A DNA stretch of 64,000 nt from Blastomussa wellsi. Its lineage: Eukaryota; Cnidaria; Anthozoa; Scleractinia; Plerogyridae. The stretch lies in assembly GCA_947652115.1 (NCBI GenBank), contig OX393572.1, positions 3,266,603 through 3,330,602 on the forward strand, given 5' to 3'. A model generated the notes under the pieces. That model saw only the letters and a program-made list of their open reading frames with translations. It was not told the DNA's origin and searched no databases. This document shows, one piece after another, positions 56,401 through 64,000 of the stretch (within the stretch, counting starts at the first letter, position 1; the number at the start of each line of letters is the position of its first letter). A program made the position numbers and the translations under genes.

Positions 56401-56960
56401 AAGGATCCGGGAAGGGTTTTATAAAATTATCTCTTGGTGACAAGTTATTCGGTCTTGAGTAAAGTGGGGCATGACGCCACTACGTTGCTATGGTAACTCC
56501 GATTACGCTAAAACGTATTTCATCTGAAACTTCGATCTTTCTCTAGTGCACTTGGAGCAATCGATTTTCTGTCAGATACTCTTTGGCGGTACACTAGCTG
56601 ATGAAAGTTGAAAGGTATCGTCACTCAAAAATCCGATCAACCATGCAGTGTGATTATGTGAATAATTGCAGTCTAATTGAGACATGGCTAAAAAGTACAG
56701 AATTGTAAAAGTAATTTTTTGGTTTTGCAGAGCGTTTAAACTAATTATTATAATTTGTTTCTTCTTTCAGGTCCATAAGAGGGAATGAAGATGCCAGCAA
56801 GTTAAGGAAGGAAGATTATGCGTGGACGAAATCACGCGGAAACAGGCTCAGTCAGAAACAAAAGGAACCAATAAAAAAGTCGAAAGAAAAACTAAGTCTT
56901 TTGGCGGGAAATATTCGCGCTTTTAAAAGGGAGCAAGGAAAAAATCTCAAAAAAAACTAA
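43128..56960 (+). CDS. Small basic protein gene, three exons spanning 14 kb
   Basis: Three exons with strong sites and matching phases: 43128-43195 (acceptor tattcag, donor acag|gtaag), 54181-54250 (acceptor tttttcttcag, donor gtaagt) and 56771-56960 (acceptor ttctttcag). The open frame through all three includes ARCNPECWFIKTA, then NRFWTVTLMDQLIKRKELL, then a Lys-rich end (NLKKN, stop at 56960). The first in-frame methionine I trust is at 54207, giving 77 residues. A longer start at 42971 (MLSCCGELKT) joins in frame but needs a weak donor (AC|gtggag). I do not recognise the family; the C-terminus is highly basic. The 11-kb first intron is full of retroelements and the second holds a 1.3-kb palindrome. 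The last codons and stop fall inside an inverted-repeat element. Confidence 0.55.
43200..45180. other. Intronic stretch, no further exon seen
   Basis: Part of the 11-kb first intron of the small basic protein gene. It holds a G-rich tract (43317-43360) and MITE family D copy 2 (44545). No other supported feature. Confidence 0.4.
44545..44690. repeat. MITE family D, copy 2
   Basis: Inverted ends agtaatagatcacagaagac / tcatcagtgatctattgctg with gtcaaaatgtagtaagaac paired to gttcctactacattttcac. The family also occurs in a spectrin intron at 14095. Confidence 0.75.
45183..45242. repeat. Dispersed repeat F, copy 1
   Basis: gaggttgggtgcctgagaca and tccaggagcttccactattg, with cagccagctcc. The complement occurs at 53263-53314 and 53706-53757. 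The following sequence (to about 45540, with gacaccgctgactccaaggg) may belong to the same element, possibly a DIRS-like terminus. Confidence 0.6.
45700..47300. other. No gene seen; scattered repeat words
   Basis: aagaacctatg / taggttcttg words recur between 46460 and 46800 in both orientations, suggesting a worn inverted-repeat element. A gccgccgg-rich patch lies near 45905-46010. No coding exon is supported. Confidence 0.4.
47305..47450 (+). mobile_element. Penelope-type 3' piece with hammerhead-like motif, copy 2
   Basis: ctccgacgaagggctaacgc then ccgaaacatcagctctcgaa, tttacggtggccaattcaca, then a run ending gtttctttagaaacttaccc. Stem II pairs fully (gggc/gccc), but the stem I pairing seen in copy 1 is weaker. 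Confidence 0.65.
47555..47890 (-). mobile_element. LINE reverse-transcriptase C-terminal remnant
   Basis: Complement reads HAFITSCIDYCNNLLYGL followed, after frame breaks, by words like LQWIQNACARLV-type sequence and a CPLTKRVWLDFI end. HAF(V/I)TSxLDYCNxLLYGL is the hallmark near the C-terminus of CR1/L2/BEL-adjacent non-LTR reverse transcriptases. Broken by stops. Confidence 0.65.
48600..50030 (+). mobile_element. DIRS-like retroelement remnant (RT/RNase H to tyrosine recombinase)
   Basis: Segments in order: KLERPSICGTVLGIVLDSLQ and DKSAVCLW (reverse-transcriptase end), then DFHVSSNAAYSLGYGAIFN (RNase H-like SNAAYSLGYGA for SDAS-x-GYGA), then after a nested foldback element (49083-49505) and frame breaks, NSLAPSTHQVYGSAQCQFLQ followed by FCSQD, the N-terminal part of a DIRS/Ngaro tyrosine recombinase. 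The order RT-RH-YR fits DIRS-like elements. No catalytic recombinase residues remain downstream. Confidence 0.7.
49083..49505. repeat. Foldback element E, copy 2, nested in a DIRS-like fragment
   Basis: Starts aaagtgcacctaataccaaa. Here the middle (ctgactcggtcgtgg-type block, gacgtcaaatcaagaataga) is also present on both arms, so the whole element is close to one palindrome. It interrupts the RNase H-like part of the DIRS-like remnant. Confidence 0.82.
50770..53095 (+). mobile_element. Non-LTR retrotransposon (CFDP2-like APE-RT LINE), decayed
   Basis: Order of pieces: endonuclease end (GFGTMNYNGLRF; LVIDGTCF; TWTPRNGHGRNQIDHM), linker (IYDIAKLKDP, LKNRFEALA), reverse transcriptase (KLVTTEEEVLERFKEHF; DWKKATLAKISKKGDPS; LRQEQATYHSGRETTEQIP; LLISFTDFKKAFDS; LDYADYIALLSSWHKDLQ), and a C-terminal TWRRIIEAEWKGLGW end. 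It stops at a ttgattgattg tail. The YADD catalytic motif reads YADY, and several stops and frameshifts show it is dead. Relatives are often annotated craniofacial development protein 2-like. Confidence 0.82.
52412..52568 (-). mobile_element. Penelope-type piece inserted in LINE, copy 3, 15-bp target duplication
   Basis: The insert 52427-52553 is flanked by tctatccaacatgaa on both sides (52412-52426 and 52554-52568). The complement carries gctccgacgaagggctaac, acgtcagctcttgaatc and tttacggtggtcaattgac. The core has GTAA where GAAA is expected, so it would not be an active hammerhead. It splits the RT region of the host LINE. Confidence 0.78.
53200..53765. repeat. Dispersed repeat F, two reversed copies around worn tandem repeats
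   Basis: ggagctggctgccaatagtg then gaagctcctggatgtctcgg at 53263 and again (aactggctgccaaaagtgga) at 53706. Between them, 53335-53600, words such as tgcattcccttgcggtt / gttcccttgaggttcag / gccagtgcat recur at irregular spacing of about 60-70 bp. Confidence 0.6.
53820..54060 (+). mobile_element. tRNA-headed SINE, diverged
   Basis: ggcaggcacagtggttgggt, agttagtgtgctggacttc (A-box region), then tgcctctctccacccagaag, aaatgggtactggtaaattg and gcctgcgatggacaaacatc. The same SINE family as at 36885 and 42160, here in + orientation. It ends about 120 bp before exon 2 of the small basic protein gene. Confidence 0.7.
54735..55215 (-). mobile_element. Penelope-like element 3' end with GIY-YIG endonuclease
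   Basis: Complement frame (55270-54818) reads IRIVLPYKDQRSADAVQKDL, NLRPVFNSRKIIDDIKG, then VVYKFSCDLCDTDYVGYTS followed by RHLFQ, EHKHSSIGKHLKEEHG. CxxC plus YVGYT is the GIY-YIG nuclease typical of Penelope-like retroelements. The frame breaks at about 54815; the next frame continues EMLLIRNIKPKLNTQSDSIR to a stop near 54730, the normal C-terminus. The reverse transcriptase is missing (5' truncated). Confidence 0.85.
55341..56646. repeat. 1.3-kb near-complete palindrome (foldback element)
   Basis: Left arm from cttgatcggatttttgag through gtgcactagagaaagatc, gacgtcatgccccactttac, to aagcggtagataattt; the right arm is its diverged complement, ending ctcaaaaatccgatcaa. The centre is near 56070 (tgcgtcgtgaattcatata). 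Arms are about 640 bp. No transposase frame is inside. It fills most of the last intron of the small basic protein gene. A short diverged relative begins at about 59968 (attaaggtgaatcgactgga). Confidence 0.85.
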
Positions 56961-57059
56961 GTCTTTTGGCGGGAAAATTGTCCTTGGAAAAAAAAGTCTG
57001 CGTTATTGAATGTTGTCTGGTTAAGAGTCAAACATATACTAAGTCTTTTGGCGGGAAAA
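56891..57059 (+). promoter_or_regulatory. Three copies of a 21-bp motif with E2F-like core
   Basis: actaagtcttttggcgggaa occurs at 56891-56910, 56956-56975 and 57038-57057. The core tttggcgggaa matches the known E2F-binding consensus. The first copy is coding (LSLLAGN) and the other two are just after the stop. Binding is not shown; shared ancestry by local duplication would also explain three copies. Confidence 0.4.
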
Positions 57060-57240
57060 TTCTTGCACTGTGCAACGGATTTGCCCCTTTAAAAGTCTAT
57101 GTATATGTTTGATTTCTGACTAGACTCTGTTCAAACTCGCAGAATTTTTTTTCTTTTCGGCAACCCTACATAGACTAAATGTAGTGCTAGAGATAGCCTA
57201 CATTTTGACTAGTTTCCAGGCCCCTTTTAAAAGCGCGAAT
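56913..57240. repeat. Inverted-repeat element overlapping a coding 3' end
   Basis: The 19-bp ends attcgcgcttttaaaaggg (56913-56931) and cccttttaaaagcgcgaat (57222-57240) are exact inverted repeats. Inside, gtcaaacatatac (57027) pairs with gtatatgtttgatt (57101). The final 15 codons or so and the TAA of the small basic protein gene fall within it. Confidence 0.78.
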
Positions 57241-57271
57241 TATTTTTTTGTACTTTTCGTGAAGGCAAAAC

Positions 57272-57281
57272 AATAAATAAA
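57272..57281 (+). terminator. Candidate polyadenylation signal
   Basis: Overlapping AATAAA hexamers (aataaataaa) lie 312 bp after the stop of the small basic protein gene and just outside the inverted-repeat element that covers its 3' end. They are the first such hexamers downstream, which fits them ending that transcript. Confidence 0.45.
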
Positions 57282-57299
57282 AGACAATTGAAACTTGAA

Positions 57300-58090
57300 A
57301 GTGTTTATTTCTTGTTGTTTTTATTTTACAAGACAATCTTTAATTAATCAAATTTACAACGCTCAACTACAAGCAGTGTTTACATGTATATGCTTGAATT
57401 ACTCAAGGATTATTTAAGTCTGCATATCACGATTGTAAAGTTAATTGCTAAAGTACAGCAAACATAAATGAAAACTGACATGAATTTCGGGTTAAATTTT
57501 TCAAGAAGTCACGTAATACAAGTCTTGATGAAGAGTAAAGAAAATACTGAACGCTCTCGCTTAAAGACACCTAGTAACGATATAACCGACGTACACTGAT
57601 AAACTGGTAATCAATGACCTTCGCGGGCATTTTCCGCCATTTTGAAAGAAGTGGAAGCTTGACACAAAATACAGTGTCCAAATAAGAATAGGATGCCAAA
57701 TAATTCCCGTTTAATTCTGTTAATGAAGTGTTCAGACGAAACCAAAAGATTTTATTGATCATGTTCGAGAGATGTAAATTTGCTTACATACATCAAACTT
57801 GACCAGTAAAATCCTAAGTTTACGGGCTGAACATTTCAGAATAGAACTTTACTTCGACTATTTGACATCAAATTCCTATACAAATACTGTGTTTCACACC
57901 CTGTTTCCACAACATTCAAGATGGCGAATCAACCTACGAAGTCATCCTAAGAGATTTGCTGTATAAAGTCCGACCTGACCGGCCAAAATTTGGATAATAA
58001 GCTGTAAATTACGAGGTGATGGCTAGGCCGTCGTAAATTCAAGGAAAACCCATTGTCTTAAGCTCGCTAATTCTTGATGCACGGCTTTTA
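57300..58090. other. No gene seen
   Basis: AT-rich sequence after the candidate polyadenylation signal. No exon, repeat family member or RNA gene that I can support. Confidence 0.35.
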
Positions 58091-59022
58091 AGATGTTCTG
58101 TCATGTGATTACCTCTAGAAGTAAAACCAGGCTATCTCGTCGTGTGTTCGTCTTTCAGAATTCTTGTTTTCAGTTGTCTTCGCTGTCCTGGATTATGATT
58201 CACATCATTAAGCAGCGCTGAAAGACTGGAATAGAACAAATGTGCATGTTAAAATGAATGAAAGAACTTTTAAACGAGTTTAATTCAGCACTAAGCTGGC
58301 TAAATGCATACTGAATCGCGAAAACAATTTTGGCCGAGGTGGAATACGAGCGAAACCTAAAACCAAAACTACAATTATATTTACAAACAGATATAGAACG
58401 CTATAATAATTTCCTTTTTTGAATCACTAAATTTATACATATTTTAGTAGCTATCGGGAATTAAAACAACATAAATTCACCGAATATGTCTTCGGATCTT
58501 CATTGAAAATATTCGGTGACCTTCGGAAATCAATCGAAACCTTTCCAGAGGTCTTCGGTACTTCGGCTTTTAAGATGTTCCAACAAATAATTACCTCAAG
58601 AAGTAAAACCAGCATGCCTTGTCTCGAGTGTTCGTGTTTAAGAATTCATGTCTTCAGTTGTCTTGGCTGTTCTGGATTATGATCCACATCAGAAAGCAGT
58701 GTTGACAGATACTGGAATAGAACACAAACGTACATGTTAAACTGAATGAAAGAACTTTTAAACGATTTAAGTGAAACTCTTACACTAAGCTGGCGGAATA
58801 CGAGCGAAATCTCCTAAAACCGAAACTATAATTATATTTAGTAACAGATACGCCGCTAGAAAAGGTTATTTTTTTAATCGGACTAAGTTTCTACATATTG
58901 TAGCAGTTATCGGGAATTGAAACAAAATAAAACCGAATTGTACATGTCTTCGGATCTTCCTTGAAAATTTTCGGTGATCTTCGAAAATTAATCGAAACCT
59001 TTCGTAGATCTTCGCCACTTCG
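58091..59022. repeat. Tandem duplication of about 470 bp containing a terminal exon
   Basis: 58091-58565 and 58571-59022 align along most of their length (aagatgtt, gtaaaaccag, ggaatagaac, gaatgaaagaacttttaaac, and a cttcgg-rich end), offset by about 460-480 bp. A third partial copy of the cttcgg-rich part lies near 59775-59840. The right unit carries the last exon of the proposed tiny gene. Confidence 0.75.
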
Positions 59023-62000
59023 GGACTTGTCGGAAATCGTCTGCCGCCCTTCGTGACTTGCACATCGCATGGTTATAAGTGTAATTTAAAGCAATCAAAT
59101 CTGAAACCCAACCCTTCCCAATTTGAATACTCAAGACACTTGTGACATTAATCCTAACTCAGAAAAACGTGTTTATGCTTTGTTTTCACGATAACGCCTT
59201 CGATCTTGCCCATAACAAAATTCTCAGTTCTTATTGGTTCTGCGCGCGCCTATTTGTCACCCAATTCCATTTTCAAGAAAATAATCCAAAACTATTTCGG
59301 ACTCATTTCATAACGCTATTCAGTTCAGTTTCGAACAGACTTATTACAATTAACTTCAGTACAACTCCAACTCCTAGTCATAACAGGGCTAACTGCGTCG
59401 GGAATTAAATTATCGCAACAAAAGTTGATCCAAATTAAAAGAAGCGCACGTTCCTGAGTTTGCAAAATTCCAGAGCCGAGTAAAGTCAAATTTCCCAGTG
59501 TGTTAAGATGGCTTACTTAAAAATTAAAATACAAGAGAGTTGGCTCTCATCCTTGAACACCGTCTAATTTACATTTTAGTTTTACACATGGAGGTAAGAT
59601 TTTTGCAAAATTCCTGTACGTGTTATTGTTTGCGATTTAAAAAAATCCACCGCAAACATAAATCCTTACAATTTTTCAGATTTCCTTGTTTGAACTCGGC
59701 AATGTTTAGAAAATAATTATGTATGACCTTTAAGTGAGTTTGACTCTCGAGTTGTTTGCGTCACGTCGGTATTTCCACGAGAATTTTCGGTTATCTTCGT
59801 AAATTGATCGAAAACTTTCAAAACAGCTTCGGTACATCAGAAACTGTCGGAAATAGTCACACTTCAAATCAGTGCGTTTCCCCGTCAAATGAAACCTTTT
59901 TGCATTTCTTAATTAAGATTTAATTGTTCCATTGTGTAGCCTAATGAAATTATTTGAGCAAGAGATTAAGGTGAATCGACTGGATTTTTCAGGGCCAACA
60001 CCACTCAACTTTGAGAATTCACTACGTCACCATTACTAACGCTATATCGAGAAACGACTACGACAGTAAAAGAAGGTTGAAAAATTGTTATGATTAGTGT
60101 TATAATGGCATCGGAGTTGTCATAGGAACGTAATGTCGTCTTTCCGTATTCCGCGACACCTGCAGGAATCGCTCAACGCAGATTGTTGCCTCGATGTTGG
60201 AAAAGTTTGAAAAAAATGTATGAACGTGTTATCTAAATTTTTTAGGCTGAAGTTTAGGGGGATATAAATACGATAAAAACATACTTGCGATATAATTGGG
60301 TATAAATTTCGGCCTTTAATGTATTAAACGTTTCGTATTGACAAGAGAGTCTTCATTATTCATGGTATTGTTTTTAATTGTCATATCCACGTGCGCAAAG
60401 ATCTAGAATGATTTTACATTAAAAGGAACGCTCTAACGATCAGAGAGAAAGTTATGGACTCGATTGCAACCTGTCAGATTTTTGTGGATTCATAAATAGA
60501 CGAATGAGCGACAAGCTGTTTGTAGAATTTCGTTTTTTAAACGATATGCAATGTTCCAAAACTATTTCAAAGAAATAAAACGCCGTTTTTTGAATGGCCG
60601 TTCTATTTAATGACATTTAACTTCACTGCAACTCGTTCAAGCTAATTCCTTTGAGAATCAATTTTCACGAATAAAGTTTCCCCTAGACAGGAGAGTTTTT
60701 GTCGATTGATAACTGGGCGCAGGAATTCAATTTTTTGTTTGAAAATAATATTCCGTTGTCCAAGCCTGGTTTAACAGGCCGTGTTTCGAATGGCCGTTCT
60801 AAAAAAAAAATGACATTTAACGTACCGCACGAGCAAAGATAGTTTCGCTATTAAAGACTTTATTTCTTTCAAGGATGAGTTTTCAGGGATAAAAGAACAT
60901 AGAAATGTCACTTTTCCAAGTTGGAGCACCTGAGGGTGTGAAAATTGGTTAATTATTAAACGATCTAAAATCAAGAAATTTGTATCTATCTTCACAAATA
61001 GTAGTGGACAATATTTTGAAAAGTGCTTTGAAATATATTCAGCAGAACAGTTTAGTCAGCCCCATTTGTAAATGTTCAATTTCAAATTTGAAAGATTTTA
61101 TTAACTATCAATTTTTCCAACTCGTAAAGGCTAATTCCTTTGGGAATTAATTTTCACAAATAGGGGTCACCCCGAAGAAGCGCACCTTTCACGAATTTTG
61201 CAAAACTCCGGAGCCACGTTAAGTCATATTTTCCAATTCATAAAATCGCATTTGAATCGAATGAAACAACCTGAAGATGGCTTACTTAAGAAAATTAAAA
61301 TGCAAGGAGTTCGCTCTCCTCCTTGAACACCATCTAATTTGCATTTTAGTTTTACACGTGGAGGCAAGAATTTCAAAAAATTCTTGGTACGTTTTGCAAA
61401 TTATAAATCCACTGTTAATATAAACCTCACAATTTGTCCGATTTCCTTGCCTGAACTCGTAAACTTTCACAAAAGATAATTAGCAACATTGACCGAAGAA
61501 GTGAACTTTAAGCCAGTTTGAATTCGCACGCGCTAGCTATGCTGGTTAAAAGAAAATCTGCTTCGACCGTTTAAATGCATTAAGTGTTATTTAGAAGAAG
61601 CTATTATCGCAAAAAAAATAACCGTGTTTAATCTCATGGAAGTGGGTTTTTCATAAGTCGTAAATGACCTAACCTTTGAAGTTTACAAGAAAGAAACTAA
61701 CCACCGAGGCTAATACATGCGAATAGGGAAGATATTTGTTTACAAGCATTGTTTTTGTTATTTAAATTGCCAACAAGTTAAACAAAAGAGCTCTTTGTTT
61801 CACCAGCAAATAGTTTTCTGGTTGGCACATTAATAAGAATAGGTGACATCTTCCGATATCTTCCCTATTTAACTGTGAAAAACAATGCTAAACTTCTTTT
61901 ATTTCCTTGTTAAACATGCAAGACTGGATTCTACCGGATGCAAGTTGAAGATACTTGCTCTTGTCGTTCACATATAAACTGCTTTCTGTGCTCCAAATTC

Positions 62001-63000
62001 AAATCTTAGGCAGACATTCAATCAAATGAAGAACAGGTTGGTATTGCGGCAAATAATACAAAACTACTTGAACTTTCCAACCAGCAACCACAGGGAAACC
62101 AGCCCGCATGTACAAGTTTGTTTCCAATTATGGTACTCACCATGTTACTAGCCTGTGTTTCTCTCCTCTTGCCAAGTGCTGTCAACTGGAAGGTTTCTTG
62201 ATGGTTTTTACCTGAATATACCAAAAGACAATATCAGACCGAGGTGATAAAAATTCATTGAATAATTGAGCCCCTCTCTAAATCGAAACAATTTTATTTC
62301 CCTGTGTTATTGTTTAAGAAACCAGGTATTTTGCTTTTCACGAATTTTTAACAGTTATTTATGCGGTTTGTTGATTGAATGAGATAACTTTTCGGCTGTG
62401 AATTATACTGACTAAACTGTTAGACAACATTTCGATCGATATAACGAAGATCTGTTAAAAAATCGAAAATTTGCAAAAAATAAGTCTTGGGGTACATATA
62501 GAGAGGCTCAAAATTACTGTTTAGTTCTTGTCTGTCTTCCCAATTAAAGTACGCCCCGACAACCAAGAAATATTCCCCTCAACAACAACAACAACAATAC
62601 AACAATCTTTAATTGCCTTATAAGTTCTAATTTGTAAGCGATATTTTTTCGTTAAAATAGATTTAAGGATCGGAGCTCTCAGCAAACCCTGATGGGCTCT
62701 TAAATATCAAGTGCATATCTGGAAAATAATTTTGTTATCCCTTGGTATCTTACCAGCGCGCGTCTTTAAACTACTTAGCGAACGAGGCTTTAAGCTCCGA
62801 CTCTTGCGCTTGGTTCCAATAAATGTGCTTTGAAAGATCAATTTATGTTCGAGCACCTACTGGATACTTGTTGAACTGATTTGCTTCTCCTCGACAGCTC
62901 AATCTTCCTTCAGTGTCACAACGTTAACAAGGTTATTAAACTCTTATAAACTCTTACCATGTTTCGCGGCTACTCCACCAGAAGTGAGTTCTTGGTCCAT
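58646..63000 (-). CDS. Possible tiny three-exon gene, 59 residues
   Basis: Exons on the complement: 63000-62958 (starts MDQELTSGGVAAKH, donor gtaaga), 62211-62141 (acceptor tatattcag, donor gtgagt) and 58711-58646 (acceptor tctattccag, ends RQLKT then TGA). The phases 1 and 0 agree, giving 59 residues. The middle exon contains GKRRETQ, which fits a basophilic kinase site (RRxT). I recognise no family. A near copy of the last exon lies at about 58230-58150, 480 bp further on; used after exon 2 it would read five residues and stop. The small size means it could be a noncoding transcript with chance frames. Confidence 0.4.
59450..61540. repeat. Direct duplicate segments about 1.74 kb apart
   Basis: 59450-59760 and 61186-61540 share a diverged sequence (gatggcttacttaa, ccttgaacacc, cattttagttttacac, gatttccttg). 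The shared part does not keep an open frame between the copies. Within the same stretch, gaatggccgttcta occurs at about 60590 and 60788, and gctaattccttt at about 60642 and 61132, so the region is locally shuffled. No gene is supported. Confidence 0.65.
61723..61872. repeat. MITE family C, copy 2
   Basis: About 145 bp with inverted ends aatagggaagatat and atatcttccctatt. The interior (caacaagttaaacaaaagag) matches the spectrin intron copy at 16826. Confidence 0.8.
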
Positions 63001-63850
63001 ACCAGCTCTTCAAGCACGATGTACTCGGCAATTCCTTCTTAAATTTGATGATTTTCCTGAAGATTTGTCAACAAATTTTACCCCTTCTTCGAAGGAACCA
63101 AACACTAAGTTCGAACCACGAGGAACCGAAGATTAAAATGCAAATTATAATCATCACCTCGATTTTGCATGTGCAAAATGTGAGGCGAGGTTCCCTAGCC
63201 ATATTGGTCCCTGACTTCACTTTTTCCGAGAACGCTGCGTTAAGGCAGGCTTGGTTGAAGCCGGAGTAGTCTCAGTGTTTGCGACACAGGCTACGTTAAG
63301 GACGTTTCCGCGAAAAGTTTCTAACATTGATTTTTCTCTGAGACTTTCATCACTGTAAGATACCGAGTTAATAATGTCAGAAATGTACAAACATCGGGGG
63401 TCACTGACTTCCACATAAAATTTGCGGAAGAACACTCTGAATCGCTAAAATCGGCCTCGTCAGCAAAATCAATATGGCTAATTTATCTGTAAGCCCATAT
63501 AAAATATTGCAAATAAATATCTGAAGTGAAATGTTCTCAGCCGAATATTGTTTAAGGTTATCTATTCAGTGAATTTGTTCAATTGATGAGGTTTCTAAAG
63601 TTAGCGACCACAATTTCACTCGCATTAAAGCCAAGATGACAGGAAATTTGCAGCTTTCCAGACTGAATTTTTGTTGAAAATTGTAAATAAAATCTGTTTA
63701 TGGAAAAAACAACAGAGGGTAAACTGCAAGCAAATTTACCAAATAGACTGCAAAAACCGTGTACGAAGATCCTGCTTGATTGAACGTTGGATCTCGCAGG
63801 AGATCTAATCAGCCAAACTTGAAAAATTAATAAACGATGATAAGTCAAAG
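63001..63850. other. Upstream region of the possible tiny gene; no other gene seen
   Basis: Would contain the 5' UTR and promoter of the - strand gene starting at 63000 if that gene is real. No clear TATA box or further exon is recognised. Confidence 0.3.
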
Positions 63851-63852
63851 AC

Positions 63853-63999
63853 CACTGCAAGGCTGAAACAACGTGATATATTTTGAGCAATAATATTGAA
63901 ATCTCATGTTAAAAATTAGTAACATCTAAACCTGAAGAAGGCTGCTCTGGCCAGCCGAAATATTGTTCAAAATATATCACGTTGTTTCAGCCTTGCAGT
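63853..63999. repeat. Inverted repeat with hammerhead-like core at window edge
   Basis: ctgcaaggctgaaacaacgt gatatattttgagcaataa (63854-63893) pairs with the complement at 63960-63998. Between the arms, ctgaaga (63932-63938), a paired ggctg/cagcc stem and gaaa (63957-63960) match the order of a hammerhead ribozyme core. The element may continue past the window end. Confidence 0.55.
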
Positions 64000-64000
64000 A

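Noticed and set aside
61264..61420. + strand frame starting MAYLRKLKCKEF
   Set aside because: The duplicate copy at 59510 breaks the frame early, so the conserved part is not conserved as protein.

Overview
Eukaryotic, intron-rich, AT-leaning animal DNA crowded with short inverted-repeat elements, Penelope-like, DIRS-like and non-LTR retroelement debris and tRNA-headed SINEs. The element mix and the look of the genes suggest a cnidarian, probably an anthozoan such as a stony coral. That is inference; no species marker is visible.

Left third (1-25.2 kb, + strand): the 3' part of a beta-heavy-type spectrin gene. I could join 32 exons (1010 to 25174) with consistent phases into about 2,892 residues: 22 spectrin repeats plus one partial repeat, a charged Arg/Glu-rich coiled coil, a PH domain and an acidic, proline-rich tail with a basic C-terminus. 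More than 17 repeats excludes an ordinary beta spectrin. The CH domains and first repeats lie upstream of the window. The repeats fall into an 8-5-8-2 super-repeat pattern whose intron positions are partly shared between blocks.

Middle (26.9-38.0 kb, - strand): a complete 16-exon gene for a protein of about 938 residues, convergent with the spectrin gene. It has a serine-rich, acidic N-terminal half and a long coiled-coil C-terminal half; I cannot name it. Just upstream on + lies the 3' remnant of a rhodopsin-family GPCR.

Right part (38-57 kb): mostly transposon debris (CR1/L2-like LINE ends, a DIRS-like fragment, a craniofacial-development-protein-2-like LINE, a Penelope GIY-YIG fragment, hammerhead-ribozyme-like Penelope pieces, SINEs, a 1.3-kb palindrome). 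Threaded through it is a small + strand gene (exons at 43128, 54181 and 56771) whose stop codon lies inside an inverted-repeat element.

Right end (57-64 kb): a possible tiny three-exon - strand gene (59 residues, start at 63000) with duplicated terminal-exon sequence, local duplications, and an inverted repeat at the window edge. No rRNA, functional tRNA or CRISPR array was found.
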